Part shown: in pieces, positions 1-12,700 of the stretch
Numbering within the stretch: position 1 is the first letter of the stretch
How the letters are laid out: each line of letters opens with the position of its first letter
DNA from: Choristoneura fumiferana
Taxonomy: Eukaryota; Arthropoda; Insecta; Lepidoptera; Tortricidae
Assembly: GCF_025370935.1 (NCBI RefSeq)
Contig: NC_133494.1
Span: 17,350,690 to 17,414,689, forward strand
DNA length: 64,000 bases
Reading direction: 5' to 3'
Translations under genes and position numbers: made by a program
Notes under the pieces: generated by a model
Databases searched by the model: none
What the model saw: the letters and a program-made list of their open reading frames with translations, nothing else
What the model was told of the DNA's origin: nothing

Positions 1-767
1 ACTCCGAGAGCTGGGGAAGAATTGTTAGATTTAGAAACTGATTCACCAGTGATTGATGGATTCCTGATATGTTATGTGACATTTGTGGTGCCATCTGTTT
101 TTCTTTGATAGATAAAACGTGTGAAAAGGTTTGTCTGTCTAACCTAAATTAACTTTCAAAAGAACATATCTTTTTATCGTATCAACTGTAACTAAATTTT
201 TTTTGGGACGCACCAGACAGGCCTCTGTCTATCTGTCTCTCTAGAGACACCACACAAACTAGCAAGTGATCATGTACGGGTTTGTTTCATTTGAAGTACG
301 GAACTTAAAGGGATAAGTTCGCCTTTCTACATATATTTGTTATTTGTGTTTGTTTACTTATTTTGTACAATAAAGAGTTTACATACATACTACGGACTCA
401 AAAATAATCTAAATATCGCTGCCACAATTATTTTTTTTATTCGACTGCATGGCAAACGAACAAGTGGGTCTCCTGATGGTAAGAGATCACCACCGCCCAT
501 AAACATCTGCAACACCAGGGCCATTGCCAACCTAGAGGCCTAACATGGGATACCTCAAATGCCAGTAATTTCACCGGCTGTCTTACTCTCCACGCCGGAA
601 CACTACAGTGCAAGCACTGCTGCTTCACGGCAGGATTAGCGAGCGAGATGGTGGTAGCAATCTGGGCGGACCTTGTACAAGGTCCTACCACCTGCGAGTA
701 CAATTGTACTCGGGTCACCAGTAAGATTACTAATTAATAGCTTGTAAGAAAACATTGGACAACTGAC
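1..767. repeat. Intron or gene end of Sec31: LINE tail and family D repeat
   Basis: No exon of the Sec31 C-terminus is visible here. Bases 305-385 match the LINE-type 3' tail seen again at 54210-54317 (GGGATAAGT.CGCCTTT and TTTGTACAATAAAGAG). Bases 430-708 are a copy of the family D repeat, plus orientation (CAACACCAGGG, ACCACCGCCCATAAACATC). Bases 1-300 show nothing I recognise. Confidence 0.7.
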
Positions 768-3700
768 CCTGTACTCTCGCAGCATATCATACAACGTCTC
801 CAACCGCCGCTGCACGTCTTCTAATTTCCTCTTCATTTGCTGTCAAACAAACAACTTCGGTAAGAAAAAAAAATCAAGGTAAACAATGTACATGAAAAAA
901 TCTGTTTTGGTCCTGTTTGTGATGGCTCCATTGTTGATAACTTTTTTTTATAATTGCAATATACAAGTAAGCTTCCAATCCCTTTTTTGTATTTCCCGGT
1001 ACTTCTTTATTACCATTGCAAATACAAAAGAAAAATATAAGAATGAAGGCTGGTGCTGGAAGAAGAAAGGAAATTTAATGAAGAGGTTTGGGATTGGTGA
1101 GGAAGAAAAGATGCTGGTTATAGATGCATGACCGCATGCTGGTCCGGTATGGGCGCCCTCTGCACCGCAGGTGCGGGGCTCCTATGTCAAGCTGCGTATA
1201 GTTACCGGGTTGGCCGCCCTGTTGAGGCACTCAGCCCGGATGGCGTCGAGCACGCTCTGCATGACCGCATGCTGGTCCGGTATGGGCGCCCTCTGCACCG
1301 CCGGTGCGGGGCTCCTATGTCAAGCTGCGTATAGTTACCGGGTTGGCCGCCCTGTTGAGGCACTCAGCCCGGATGGCGTCGAGCACGCTCTGCATGACCG
1401 CATGCTGGTCCGGTATGGGCGCTTTCTGCACCGGCACTGCTTCCACCGCGGGCGCAGGTGCCGGCGCGGGACTCGCCGTCTGAAAATTCAAAGAATGATC
1501 TATGAGATTCTTCGACCGACCATCGGAGTACCAACATTTGCTGATGACGCCTCAGAGGGAGGTGACACACGTGTCCGAACTATAAGTAGTGGTCGCGGTT
1601 TTGTTTGTGTCTTAGTTGCGTTTGAGTTGTTTATTTTTATTTTCCAAGTGGAGGGGGGGAGGCGAAAAAGTTAACTGCACCACTGCAAATATTGAACGCG
1701 GGGGAACCACTCAAGTTTATATATTTTCACAAACTTTTATTTAACTTGCCCTGTTTGTTTTTGGGTCCAATCGTGCAAGAGTTTGCAGGTTCATTTTGAC
1801 TTGAATAGTGTCAGTGGTCACAGTTCACAGATTAATGAGGCACATGTGCCTCATGTGCGGTTTCACTGGTACGTCCGTCCATGCGACACATTTGCAATGA
1901 CGTATCTTAATACGAAACTTTATGAGCGTTTAATGTCATTTACTATAGGGACGTGTCGAAAGAAGACTAGCATATTGCTTCGGATCCATGAAACTGTTAA
2001 ATGTGTCCCAAACCGACCTGTTGAGGGTACTGCGTGCCAGGCGCATACTGGCCCTGGTGCTGGTCGTACTGGCCGGGGTACTGTTGGTACTGTCCGGGGA
2101 ACTGCTGGTTCGGGTACTGCTGCGGGTACTGAGGGTTCAGGGGCACGTGCTGGGGAGGCTCCACGCCGAACAGTGGGTGCGTTATTGGCGCCTGCTGCTG
2201 GACCTCTTGCTTTGGCTGTTGACAAATATGAAGATTTAAATAGCGCTCTTGGTGATGGCGTTGTAAGAACTCGATTCCCACCGCGTTGCTATAATTTTTG
2301 CGGAGGATATCAATGAACAGAAATATTTTTTATTCCTTCTGCGGTACAAGTACATCTATGCTACACATATATGTTTAACATACAGAACCCGCTCGTCTTC
2401 TTCCTGTCACTCAGGCACTGCGAAGTTTATATGAGCTTAGGGTTTAGTACTCGGTGTGAAGTAAAAGCAGTTGTCTCACCGCCGGCGAGGAAGCGATTGG
2501 CTATCAACTATTTTCTCGCTCAAGAAACGAACAAAAGATCTTGTGTGAGTAAAAGAGACATATATATTAATAGTTGATCGCTGGCTGTTTACACTGCCGG
2601 CGAGAACTCTCTCTTGACTCTTTTGTCGCAGCGACAAGAGCTATAAAACTCGCGAGAGATATTAGCTTGGCGGCCGTCGCACTGGAACACTCGCTTACAG
2701 CCGAGCGACAAAACTACACTCTTCTCGCTGCTCGCCTACTCATTTCTAGTAACTAGCTCTAATCGTTTCTCGCTCATCGTCGACGGTGGGACAAGTGCCT
2801 GAGACCCATTCAATGAAATACGATATCCTCAAGTAACTAAAGTATTTATTTTTACAGGTTCTCTACGGTGTTGTAACAACAATAAGACAAACAATATTAT
2901 ATTCAAATAAATATCGTATAGAAAACCAAACAAAACAAAAAGTAAACATTTTGATTAGTTAGAACAGATACAGACAACATTGTAGGTGTTTGGGTAAAGT
3001 TATATTTAAAAACAAACGTCTCTGCACCGTATTCATCTTGATTTCCGTTAACTTCGACAGATGGCTCAGTTCATTGATAGAAACTAATTAGGAATTAACT
3101 TTTTGGCCAAAAAAAATTCACAAACGTGGCAAATTACATTGACGTGATACATAAGAGAGACATTAAAAAATTCACTTCTTAAATTTCTTTTACTAATTAT
3201 GTGTGGATTAAAAACATTTTAGTTAAGGACTTTAAAAAAAATATGGTTTAAATTCGGGTTTTGTTCCGCGTGTTTTTTTTTTAGAGATGCTCGATATTTC
3301 GGCACAGTTGCATGCGCCATGATCACGAGACGACTGGAGAATTGCGGGTATGCTGGTACAACTGTCAGTCAGAAGAATCAAGGTAAGAGTACGCCGAGCA
3401 AAACCCAAATTTAAATTAGGAATGACCGCGATAGTCTAAGACATCGTGACTTTAAAAAAGCTCATAAACTAAGAACTTTTACACAGTGCGACTGCACATA
3501 ATTTATTACTTTAAGGGGCTGTTTCACCATCCATTGATTAGTGTTAACTGGCGGTTAGGTGTGATGCCGTCCCTATTTGTTTTGTTCGAATAGGCGGAGA
3601 CGGCATCACACATAACCGCCAGTTAACACTAGTCAATGGATGGTGAAACAGCCCCTAATTCTTGATATTTTAAACAGTAAGTGTTAGGTCACTAGTGTAG

Positions 3701-6700
3701 TGTAGTAGTTAACGGAAATCAAAAATAACACGATGTATAAGTCATATAGTCATGTTTTCGAGACTAAAAACCAAACACTTTGAAAACAAAACAAAATGGA
3801 AAAACACATTCGGGAAGTAATGGTATGTCGGACACAGCAGCAGCGGTAAAAAAATACTATTATATAGTAATGCACGAAAAATAAAATTTACGTAGTGAGT
3901 GAACAATTGTTTTCACTGTTGCTATTTCATTTCCTCGCCATCGAAGTGAAAAGCAGAGTGTAAAACTCGAGCATTAAATCCATTTTTCCCTCGACGTGTA
4001 TATCCACGGTGGCTGTATGAACGTCTTGGGTAAAATGGCTCGTTTTATGCTCTTGTTGTACAATCTACTATTTATGCTCTAGTGCAGACGTTTTCAACCG
4101 GTGTGCCGTGTATACTTTCAGGTGTGCGGCGCTGGCCGCGAAGTGTATGCTGCATTGAAATCATGAATAGCTATTTTGATGAGAAAATAGTACGAAAATA
4201 GCTGACGCGTGGCGTTGCGGTTCGCGTTGTCAGGTTGTTATGGTAACGGAGCGGAAGGGATGGCGGGGCGGGTGGAACCCTCTGCGCGCCGGTCCGTTGC
4301 TATTTGTAGGTACTGGTGTGTCGTAAAGCTTGAAAACGCCTGCTCTAGTGCATAAAGTAAAATCTTCGTCTAAGACCAAGGTAATCAGGTGTCAACAGCC
4401 ACAAACAAAAAAAAACAATATATTTTTTTAATAATTTTTATTTGTGTAAAACTAAAAATCAATCAAATCAATCAAAATAAATAAATCAAACTAAAAATGA
4501 ATAATGCATGCGAAATAAAACGTACCTAGTAAGTGAACAATTGCTTCCACTGTTGCTATTTAATTTCCTCTCAATCGAAGTGAAAAGCAGTGTAAAACTC
4601 GAGCATTAAACCCATTTGCCCCTCGACGTGCCTATCCACCCTCGCCGTACCGGCTCGGGCGGCTATATGAACGCCTCAGGTAAAATGGCTCGTTTTATGC
4701 TCTTGTTGTACAATACGTGTTGTCTAACAAACTTGGGATAGACCACATGGATGGAACAGTCGTTTAAAACACGTCTTTCTGTCACACGGTAAAAGAGGAG
4801 GGTAGAAAGAGTTGATGAATGCGATCGAGAAACAAAATGGGCATGTATCAATCATTATTGCAGGGACTCGCGACATGCAACAAACTGGGCCAGTGGCTGT
4901 GTCTAGTAATCCTGTGGATCAACAAAACAGACTTTTGTTTTCTAATGCCTGTCTGTCTAGTTTGTATGCGGCACCGTAGCTTTCAAACAGATGGACCGAC
5001 TTTGATGTGTTTTTTTCACGAGAAAGTCAAAATATCTTTATTCAATTTAGACTATAGACTATAACAATCATTCATGAAGACGACGATTTAGAAAACGAGT
5101 TACCATCGCAAGGAAACTAAGAATAGCTATGTTTGAGAAGAATTGGTTCAACCGTTTTTGAGATATTTGAAATGACAATGTCGGAGACATCGAAATACAA
5201 ACTGAAACATAAATGCACAGAAAAACCAGAAAAAGAGACCAACGCTGGGAATCGAACCCAGGCCCTCAGCATTCCGTGATGCGTGCTATACCGCTACACC
5301 ACCACTGGACAGGAGTACAGACACAAATTACTCCTATGCACCACATATCTCAGCTTGTTTGTTTCTTATTTAGTCACTTTACCTGGGTTCGATTCCCAGC
5401 GCTGGTCTCTTTTTCTAGTTTTTCTATGCATCTATTTTTCAGTTTGTATTTTCGATATGGATTTTACGGGATGACCGAAAAAGTAACAAAATTTGGAGTT
5501 GAAATAAAAAATACAAAAAGACTCCAAAGCCAATCTTAATGTCGGAGGCTACTTCTACCAAAGATGTACGAGGATATGTGGCGAGGAATGTGTTTTTCAT
5601 TAACCAGTACAAACGTTTAATTTACTCGCACAGCACATCTCTAGTGGAAACAGCTGAGCGGAGCGAGGCGAGGTAAATGAACCGTTTCTATTGGCTCAAC
5701 GTGGAAACGGAGTAGTGTTTAATACGAGTCATTAAGTTCAGCTTCTGCTTCAGTCTAACTTCAAACGAAAATAAGTTTTAAGCCTTAGTCTTTTTGTGAT
5801 CCAAGGTTTACTAGACGGTGCCAGCTACCTCGTGCAGCCGCCGGTGCTCTATAATGTGCCCCCAGCAGCGCGTACCGGCGTGCAGAGCCGACATTTCGCC
5901 ATCCACGTGCTATGTCACAGCGCCATTTAATGTCAATCATCATCATTCGTACACCTACATCGGAAGCGGTGTCAACTCAAAATAATACACCATTTTGTTT
6001 TTGTTCAACCTTTTTGTTTTTTTTTTTAATATAAGCGCCCTGGTCACTTTTGATACGGCATATATTTATATGTGTCTGCTGTCGTATTTACTTCATTCTT
6101 GACTCTTGTGTCGCTTACAGAGAACATTAAACTTCGTTTTCACCCCTGAAACTCTTGTTCTTTCAAGTAATTTAGACCTGCATCTAATTACTGAAAGGCC
6201 TAAATTAAAATGCTTTATTATTTTGAGTTAATGCCCTTTCAATCTATATGTTCGATCAGCCGTAGGTAGGAGACGTCCACTGTTGGACATATAACCCCCC
6301 CTGTACCCCCAGTAGATTCGGTTGCAAACAGCCTGCATCCACCGTGAACCAGCGGCTTTAACCAGATCATCCGTCCATCTCGTTGGCAGACGTCCCACGG
6401 TGCTAATACGCTTCGCTCTTAATGTTGACGTTGTCAATAAATTTTTCTATTTAGTCATTGGTCAATTTTATGTGACTCATATAATGCGATGCCGTCTCCA
6501 TTTATTCGGACAAAATAAACAGAGATAGCATCGAAATATCTGACACATAAAATTAATCAATGAGTGGTGAAAACAGACTGTTAATGTAAATAAACAAAGC
6601 TACGGACTAAAGTACCAAATAAGAAATAGTTTTTAAGGTTATGATAAATTCCAATTATTGTTAAACTCACCTTCGGCTTAGCAGTTAGCAGTGGCGGGTC

Positions 6701-9700
6701 GTTCCATCCGGGCGCCGCCTGCCGGGCCGGCTCTTGATAATAATTGCCATTGACTTGGCTCGGTGGCGGTGCTACCGGGTTCAGCTGACTCGGGTTCATG
6801 GGATTAAGTTGGCTCGGGTTCATCGGGTTAAGTTGGCTCGGGTTCATCGGGTTCATTGGATTAAGTTGACTCGGGTTTAATGGATTAAGTTGGCTCGGGT
6901 TAAGTGGGTTCGGGTTAAGTGGGTTCGAGTTGAGCGGGTTCGGGTTAAGTGGGTTCTGGTTGAGTTGGCTTGGGTTAAGCGGGTTGAACTGGTTGGGTTG
7001 GTTGAACGCCGCGCTAGGCACTGTGGCTCCGCTATACTGGTCGGGTAGAGGGCTGTTGAACCCGAAGGACGGTGGCTGCGGGTTGTTGAAACTGTACTGG
7101 TTGTAGAGCGGCGCGGATTGCACTGACGGATCCACTTTGTACTTCGATTTGGATGTAATACCGCCTGGAATATGTGAAAAAAAGTTATCAACATTTTAGC
7201 CTGCTGGCTTGGCATATGGCAGGGATGGTTAACCTTTATTAACAATAATAATATGGCTCTGAAGTGTCATTAAAATATGCGAGATGTAGGCTGTACAAAA
7301 CGACTTTTAATGCTCTAGTGCATAAAGTAATATCTTCGTCCAAGACTAAGGCAATCAGTCGCAAGCTATTTGTTGGCCGACTGGCAACCAACTCTATACA
7401 ATATTCGTTTTTTATTGCTATCTCTGAAAATATTATTATCGTCTCTGATAAAATATGATTTACTAAAGTGATTTTCTAAAGAAATACGTCAGTCTTAAAA
7501 AATGTTCTGGAAAATATAAGGTGCATAAATATCTGATACGACTCTATTTCTAGCGCCGGAAGGACGTGTCTGATATTTTTGCACGCTCCGCTGTGGCAGA
7601 TATTAATGCAGGTGACTGTACTAATAAACTTATTTTAAATCCGAAAACCCGCACGGTTTTCTTCATAACACTACTAGTACTGAAACTTTATAAAAAGTTT
7701 ATTTAAAAGTAACATCTCGGGCATAGGTGCCACCAGAGGAGCTGAGGTCACGCACAAAAGAACATTATTTTCTATATTGAAAATACAAACTGAAATATAG
7801 ATGCACAGAAAAACCAGAAAAATAAGACCAGCACTGGGAATCGAACCCAGGTCCTCGGTATTCCGTACCGCGTGCTATACCGCTACACCACTGATGGTCA
7901 GAGAGTGCTGGTCTTATTTTTCTGGTTTTTCTGTGCATCTATATTTCAGTATGTATTTTCAATTTAAACATTAGCCCGAAACATGTCGCGCTAAACTCGA
8001 TTTAAGACGTGAGTTATCCGGGTCATTATATTTAATATGATTGAGTCTCACAGTAGTTTCATGTTCAAAAATGACCGTAAAAGTAAAAATTTGGAATTGA
8101 AATAAAAAATACAAAAAGATTCCAAAAAAAACAATCTTAATTTGATTATTTTCTATCTATAAAATCTATTGCTTACCTTGTAATTTTCTCTCTGTGTACA
8201 TATTTTCGCTTACTATTTGTAGTGTACAATAAAGAGTATAAAGAGTTTTGCAGGTGGTAGGACCTTGTGCAAGGTCCGCCCGGATTGCTACCACCATCTT
8301 GCTCGCTAATCCTGCCGTGAAGCAGCAGTGCTTGCACTGTTGTGTTTCGGCGTGGAGAGTAAGACAGCCGGTGAAATTACTGGCACTTGAGGTATCCCAT
8401 CTTAGGCCTCTAGGTTGGCAACGCATCTGCAATACCCCTGGTGTTGCAGATGTTTATGGGCGGTGGTTATCTCTTACCATCAGGAGACCCACTTTCTCGT
8501 TTGCCATCCAGTCGAATAAAAGAAAAAGAATCATTGTATTGTACTGTATAGTTACCTGCGGTGGGCCCGACGCTGCCGGGCCTGGGCGGCTGCGGCGGCG
8601 TATAGGGTTGCTGGAACGTGTTGGTTACGGGCGCGGCCTGCCACGGGTTGGGATCATACGACGGCGGAACTATAATGTAAAAAAAAAACTCAATCGAGAC
8701 ACATTTAAATTCTAGACGAGCTCTAAAATTCCCAGAAATCAGTCCCGACTGTTAAATTTTAAGTTTTAGCCCACTAGACTTGCTTTTTTCATCCACCCAT
8801 CCCAGCCTATACACGTCCCACTGCTGGGCCATGATTCCCACGCGGGCCCTGCGGATTGGGAACTTCACACGCACCATTGAATTGCTTCGCAGGTTTGTGC
8901 AGGTTTCCTCACGATGTTTTCCCTCACCGCAAAGCCCGTGCTAAATATCAATTGTAATTCCGCACATGAATTTTGAAAAACTCAGAGGTGCGAGCCGGGG
9001 TTTGAACCTACAACCCTCTGCTTGAGAGGCGACAGGTCAAACCACTAGGCCACCACGGCTTTTTTCATATGATACCCAAATTTAATTAAATTTAGGATAA
9101 AAAAAATATACCTTTAAATATCGTCAAAAATACTGTCACTCCAACAGTTTTATCAAATCTAGCATCATAAATAAAACATTCCAATAATAGCTTCCGGCTT
9201 AATTTTAAGAGAGCTTGTATAACCCGAGATGATATTGGGTGACACTATTTGCCGGCCCGGATATTACCGACCCGATTTTTCGTGTACACGCCCACAGAAA
9301 CTGTTTGACGACCGGATGGCCAAGTAGCTAGTGAACCTGACTACGAAGCTTGAGGTCCCGGGTTCGATTCCCGGCCGGGGCAGATATTTTTATGAATAAT
9401 ACGAATGTTTGTTCTCGGGTCTAGGGTGTTTAATATATACTCGTATTTAAGTATGTATTAATTTATCTATATAAGTATGTTTATCCGTTGCCCAGTATCC
9501 ATAGTACAAGCTATGCTTAGTTTGGGACTAGGTCAATTGGTGTCGTCAAGTGTCCCATGATATTTATTTATTTAGTCCGACAGAGTTTGTATGGGCTTGT
9601 ACACGAAAAATGGGGTCGGTATTATCCAGGCCTGTAAATAGTTTCACCCATGTTGGTGATGGTTTTACTGACCTGCGCTATAGGTGTTAGAGACGTCGTT

Positions 9701-12700
9701 GTGCGCGACAAGATGGCCGCGCTTCTGGGGGCCGCTGGAAGTGCGCGTGCGCCCGAACTGCGCCGGGGCAGGTTGCTGCCAACAAACACTCAGCGTCTAA
9801 CAGCCTTATTCATAAAAAGTTAGAGCCTCCTTGAAGGCTCCTTGAAGGCCCGGTGCTAAAAAACATGATTCATAAACGTCTGTTAGCGCTAATCAGTCGA
9901 TTAAGGCTCTGCGAAAGTTAGACCCTGCTTTATCTCCGTGCTAAGTCACAAAATGGCCGCCACAAGTTTGAACAGCTGACTTTGACTAGCGCAAAAACCA
10001 TACCGAAGATATTTTTAGTGAAAGGAGGGTTACGCAATGATTTAAAAAAATCCAGGAAAAATTATTTTCAGGAATTTGTATTTAAAAATCCTCTAAATTA
10101 GGTATTTATTATTGCTTCTTTACTAACAATAAATATGAAAAAAATAAAATTAGGATGATTAACATAATTACGGCCTTTTGCACTTAAACATAAACATGCG
10201 GATCGGAAATGGCGGGAAAACCAAAATCTCCCTTTTTTTTTCCTGCTAATTTGCTGTCACTGCTGTAATTTTTTTTATAAATTATCTATGAGGCCATTTT
10301 TTGTCTTTGATTTGTCAAGATGGCCAACATAACGCGTCTAATCCGTCTATCAGCAGCTCAACAACTAGCAGACTGCTAGCAAGCGTTTATGAATCATACT
10401 TCTTGACAACCGTCTAACAAGCTTAATCAGTCTGCTAAGTAACAGACCGATCAAACCTCAATTAAGGATTTTTTATGAATAAGACTGTAAGTAACGGGTT
10501 AGGCCCTGCTTTTTCTGACCACCCGCCGCCGGCGACCGGTGACCGACGCGTCCGCGACTGAATGTTTTGTTCGGGAATGTTTGAGGGTGGTCTCTTTGAA
10601 ACGTCACCGGCGGCGGGTAGGCACCGTTAATTGGTGTGGTGCGACGCTCATCCAGACGCCGCCGGTCGCGTGTGACAGGCCAGAGAAACCAGGGCCTTAG
10701 TATCATTTCGTCTAAGATGCAAATGGTCTATGTAGTAATTCGTCTAAGTAATGGGTACTGTTTCTACGGCAGGGGCAAAACGTACTATGGGCAACCTTTC
10801 GCATGTATCTCTCAACGACATTCTAAAACATGACACAACAAGTTTTATTGTCTTGTGTGAAACTAAAAGCCAGTAATTTGAAAATTTTTACTAAGAGCAA
10901 ATGATAAAAAGTGCATCTGAAAAAATATATACTTCTTCAATGTTCGCTTTTTCGGCTGCCGTAGACACAAAGTATATCAAATCGGCATAAAATTAGTTTT
11001 TTTGCCGTCTATGCCGCATCAGCTCGGCTCGTCTATGCTGTTTAGCGCGCTCTAAAGACAGCCCTGGGCGGCCAGGCGCGACTCACATTGCATCAGCACC
11101 ACGTCCCATCCGCCCCCACTCTGTACTCACATGGCTGGCGCGCCGGGCTTGCCCTAGCCCTAGGGAGTGCCGGAGCCGCTCTCTCAGCTCGTTGTCGGCC
11201 ACGCCTTCCAAGCTGTTCAGCGCGCTCTGGAGACAGCCCTGGGCGGCCAGCCGCGAAGCATACTCCGTCAGCACCATATCCAGCTTGCCCCCACTCTGTA
11301 GGACATGTTAAAATATTTTGTCCAATATGCTTCGAAATGTCCGCCTAACTGTCGCAAACATAGTACACGAAGTTCTTCCTTATAGACTGCCACAAATTAA
11401 AAAAAAAATCACTTCCCGGCCGCGGGAATTCCATTACTATACAGTTTTTTTTACTTTTTAACTGCACGTTTTGACTGGTAAGTCAATCTAAACAGCCTGA
11501 TGATCAAATTCCCCCTGGTGTTGCAGATGTTTATGGGCGTCCGCGCTCATGTTGATACTGACCGCGTGGCGCCCCCTAGCGGCCGCCGCCCGCCGCGCCA
11601 GCAGCGCCAGCCCCGTGAGGCGCGCCAGGGGGGCCGCCCCGCGCGCCCGCCGCGCCGCCCAGCGCGCCACCAGAGCGTCCGCGCTCATGTTGATACTGAC
11701 CGCGTGGCGCCCCCTAGCGGCCGCCGCCCGCCGCGCCAGCAGCGCCAGCCCCGTGAGGCGCGCCAGGGGGCCGCCCCGCGCGCCCGCCGCGCCGCCCAGC
11801 GCGCCACCAGAGCGTCCGCGCTCATGTTGATACTGACCGCGTGGCGCCCCCTAGCGGCCGCCGCCCGCCGCGCCAGCAGCGCCAGTCCCGTGAGGCGCGC
11901 CAGCGGGGCCGCCCCGCGCGCCCGCCGCGCCGCCCAGCGCGCCACCAGAGCGTCCGCGCTCATGTTGATACTGACCGCGTGGCGCCCCCTAGCGGCCGCC
12001 GCCCGCCGCGCCAGCAGCGCCAGCCCCGTGAGGCGCGCCAGCGGGGCCGGCTCGCGCGCCCGCCGCGCCGCCCAGCGCGCCACCAGAGCGTCCGCGCTCA
12101 TGTTGATACTGACCGCGTGGCGCCCCCTAGCGGCCGCCGCCCGCCGCGCCAGCAGCGCCAGCCCCGTGAGGCGCGCCAGCGGGGCCGGCCCGCGCGCCCG
12201 CCGCGCCGCCCAGCGCGCCACCAGAGCGTCCGCGCTCATGTTGATACTGACCGCGTGGCGCCCCCTAGCGGCCGCCGCCCGCCGCGCCAGCAGCGCCAGC
12301 CCCGTGAGGCGCGCCAGCGGGGCCGCCCCGCGCGCCCGCCGCGCCGCCCAGCGCGCCACCAGAGCGTCCGCGCTCATGGCGCACAGGTAGCACGTCGTCG
12401 CTGCTTCCGACAGCGCCGGGTCCTTCTCCTGAGACAGCCGGTCGCCGAGCATCTCTGGAACAAACGCTAGGCTAGAGCACTCCAATAGGGTTGAACGTTT
12501 CACTTGCCAACAATAAGGGACACTACCCACTCACCACAGTAGTGCTGGAGCGCGTCCCCGTCGCAGTGCGTCACGAGCGCGCCCAGCACGTCCCGCCAGC
12601 TGGTGGCGGCCGCTGACTGCACCAACAGCTGCCACTGCGACTGCAGCAGCGAGCCCGCTATGAGGGACACCGGGTCCTTCGCCGTGTGGCTCAAGTGGTA

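Noticed and set aside
2460..2760. Possible exon with GCCGGCGAG repeats
   Set aside because: It reads open in places but has no splice-site pair in phase with Sec31 and no family similarity.
9306..9390. tRNA genes at this and similar sites (15969, 22600, 50888, 59391)
   Set aside because: They have A/B-box-like promoters, but the cloverleaf is not convincing and each continues into a shared SINE body.
11500..12390. Long Arg/Ala-rich plus-strand ORF of 296 residues
   Set aside because: Antisense shadow of the GC-rich Sec31 exon 16 array.
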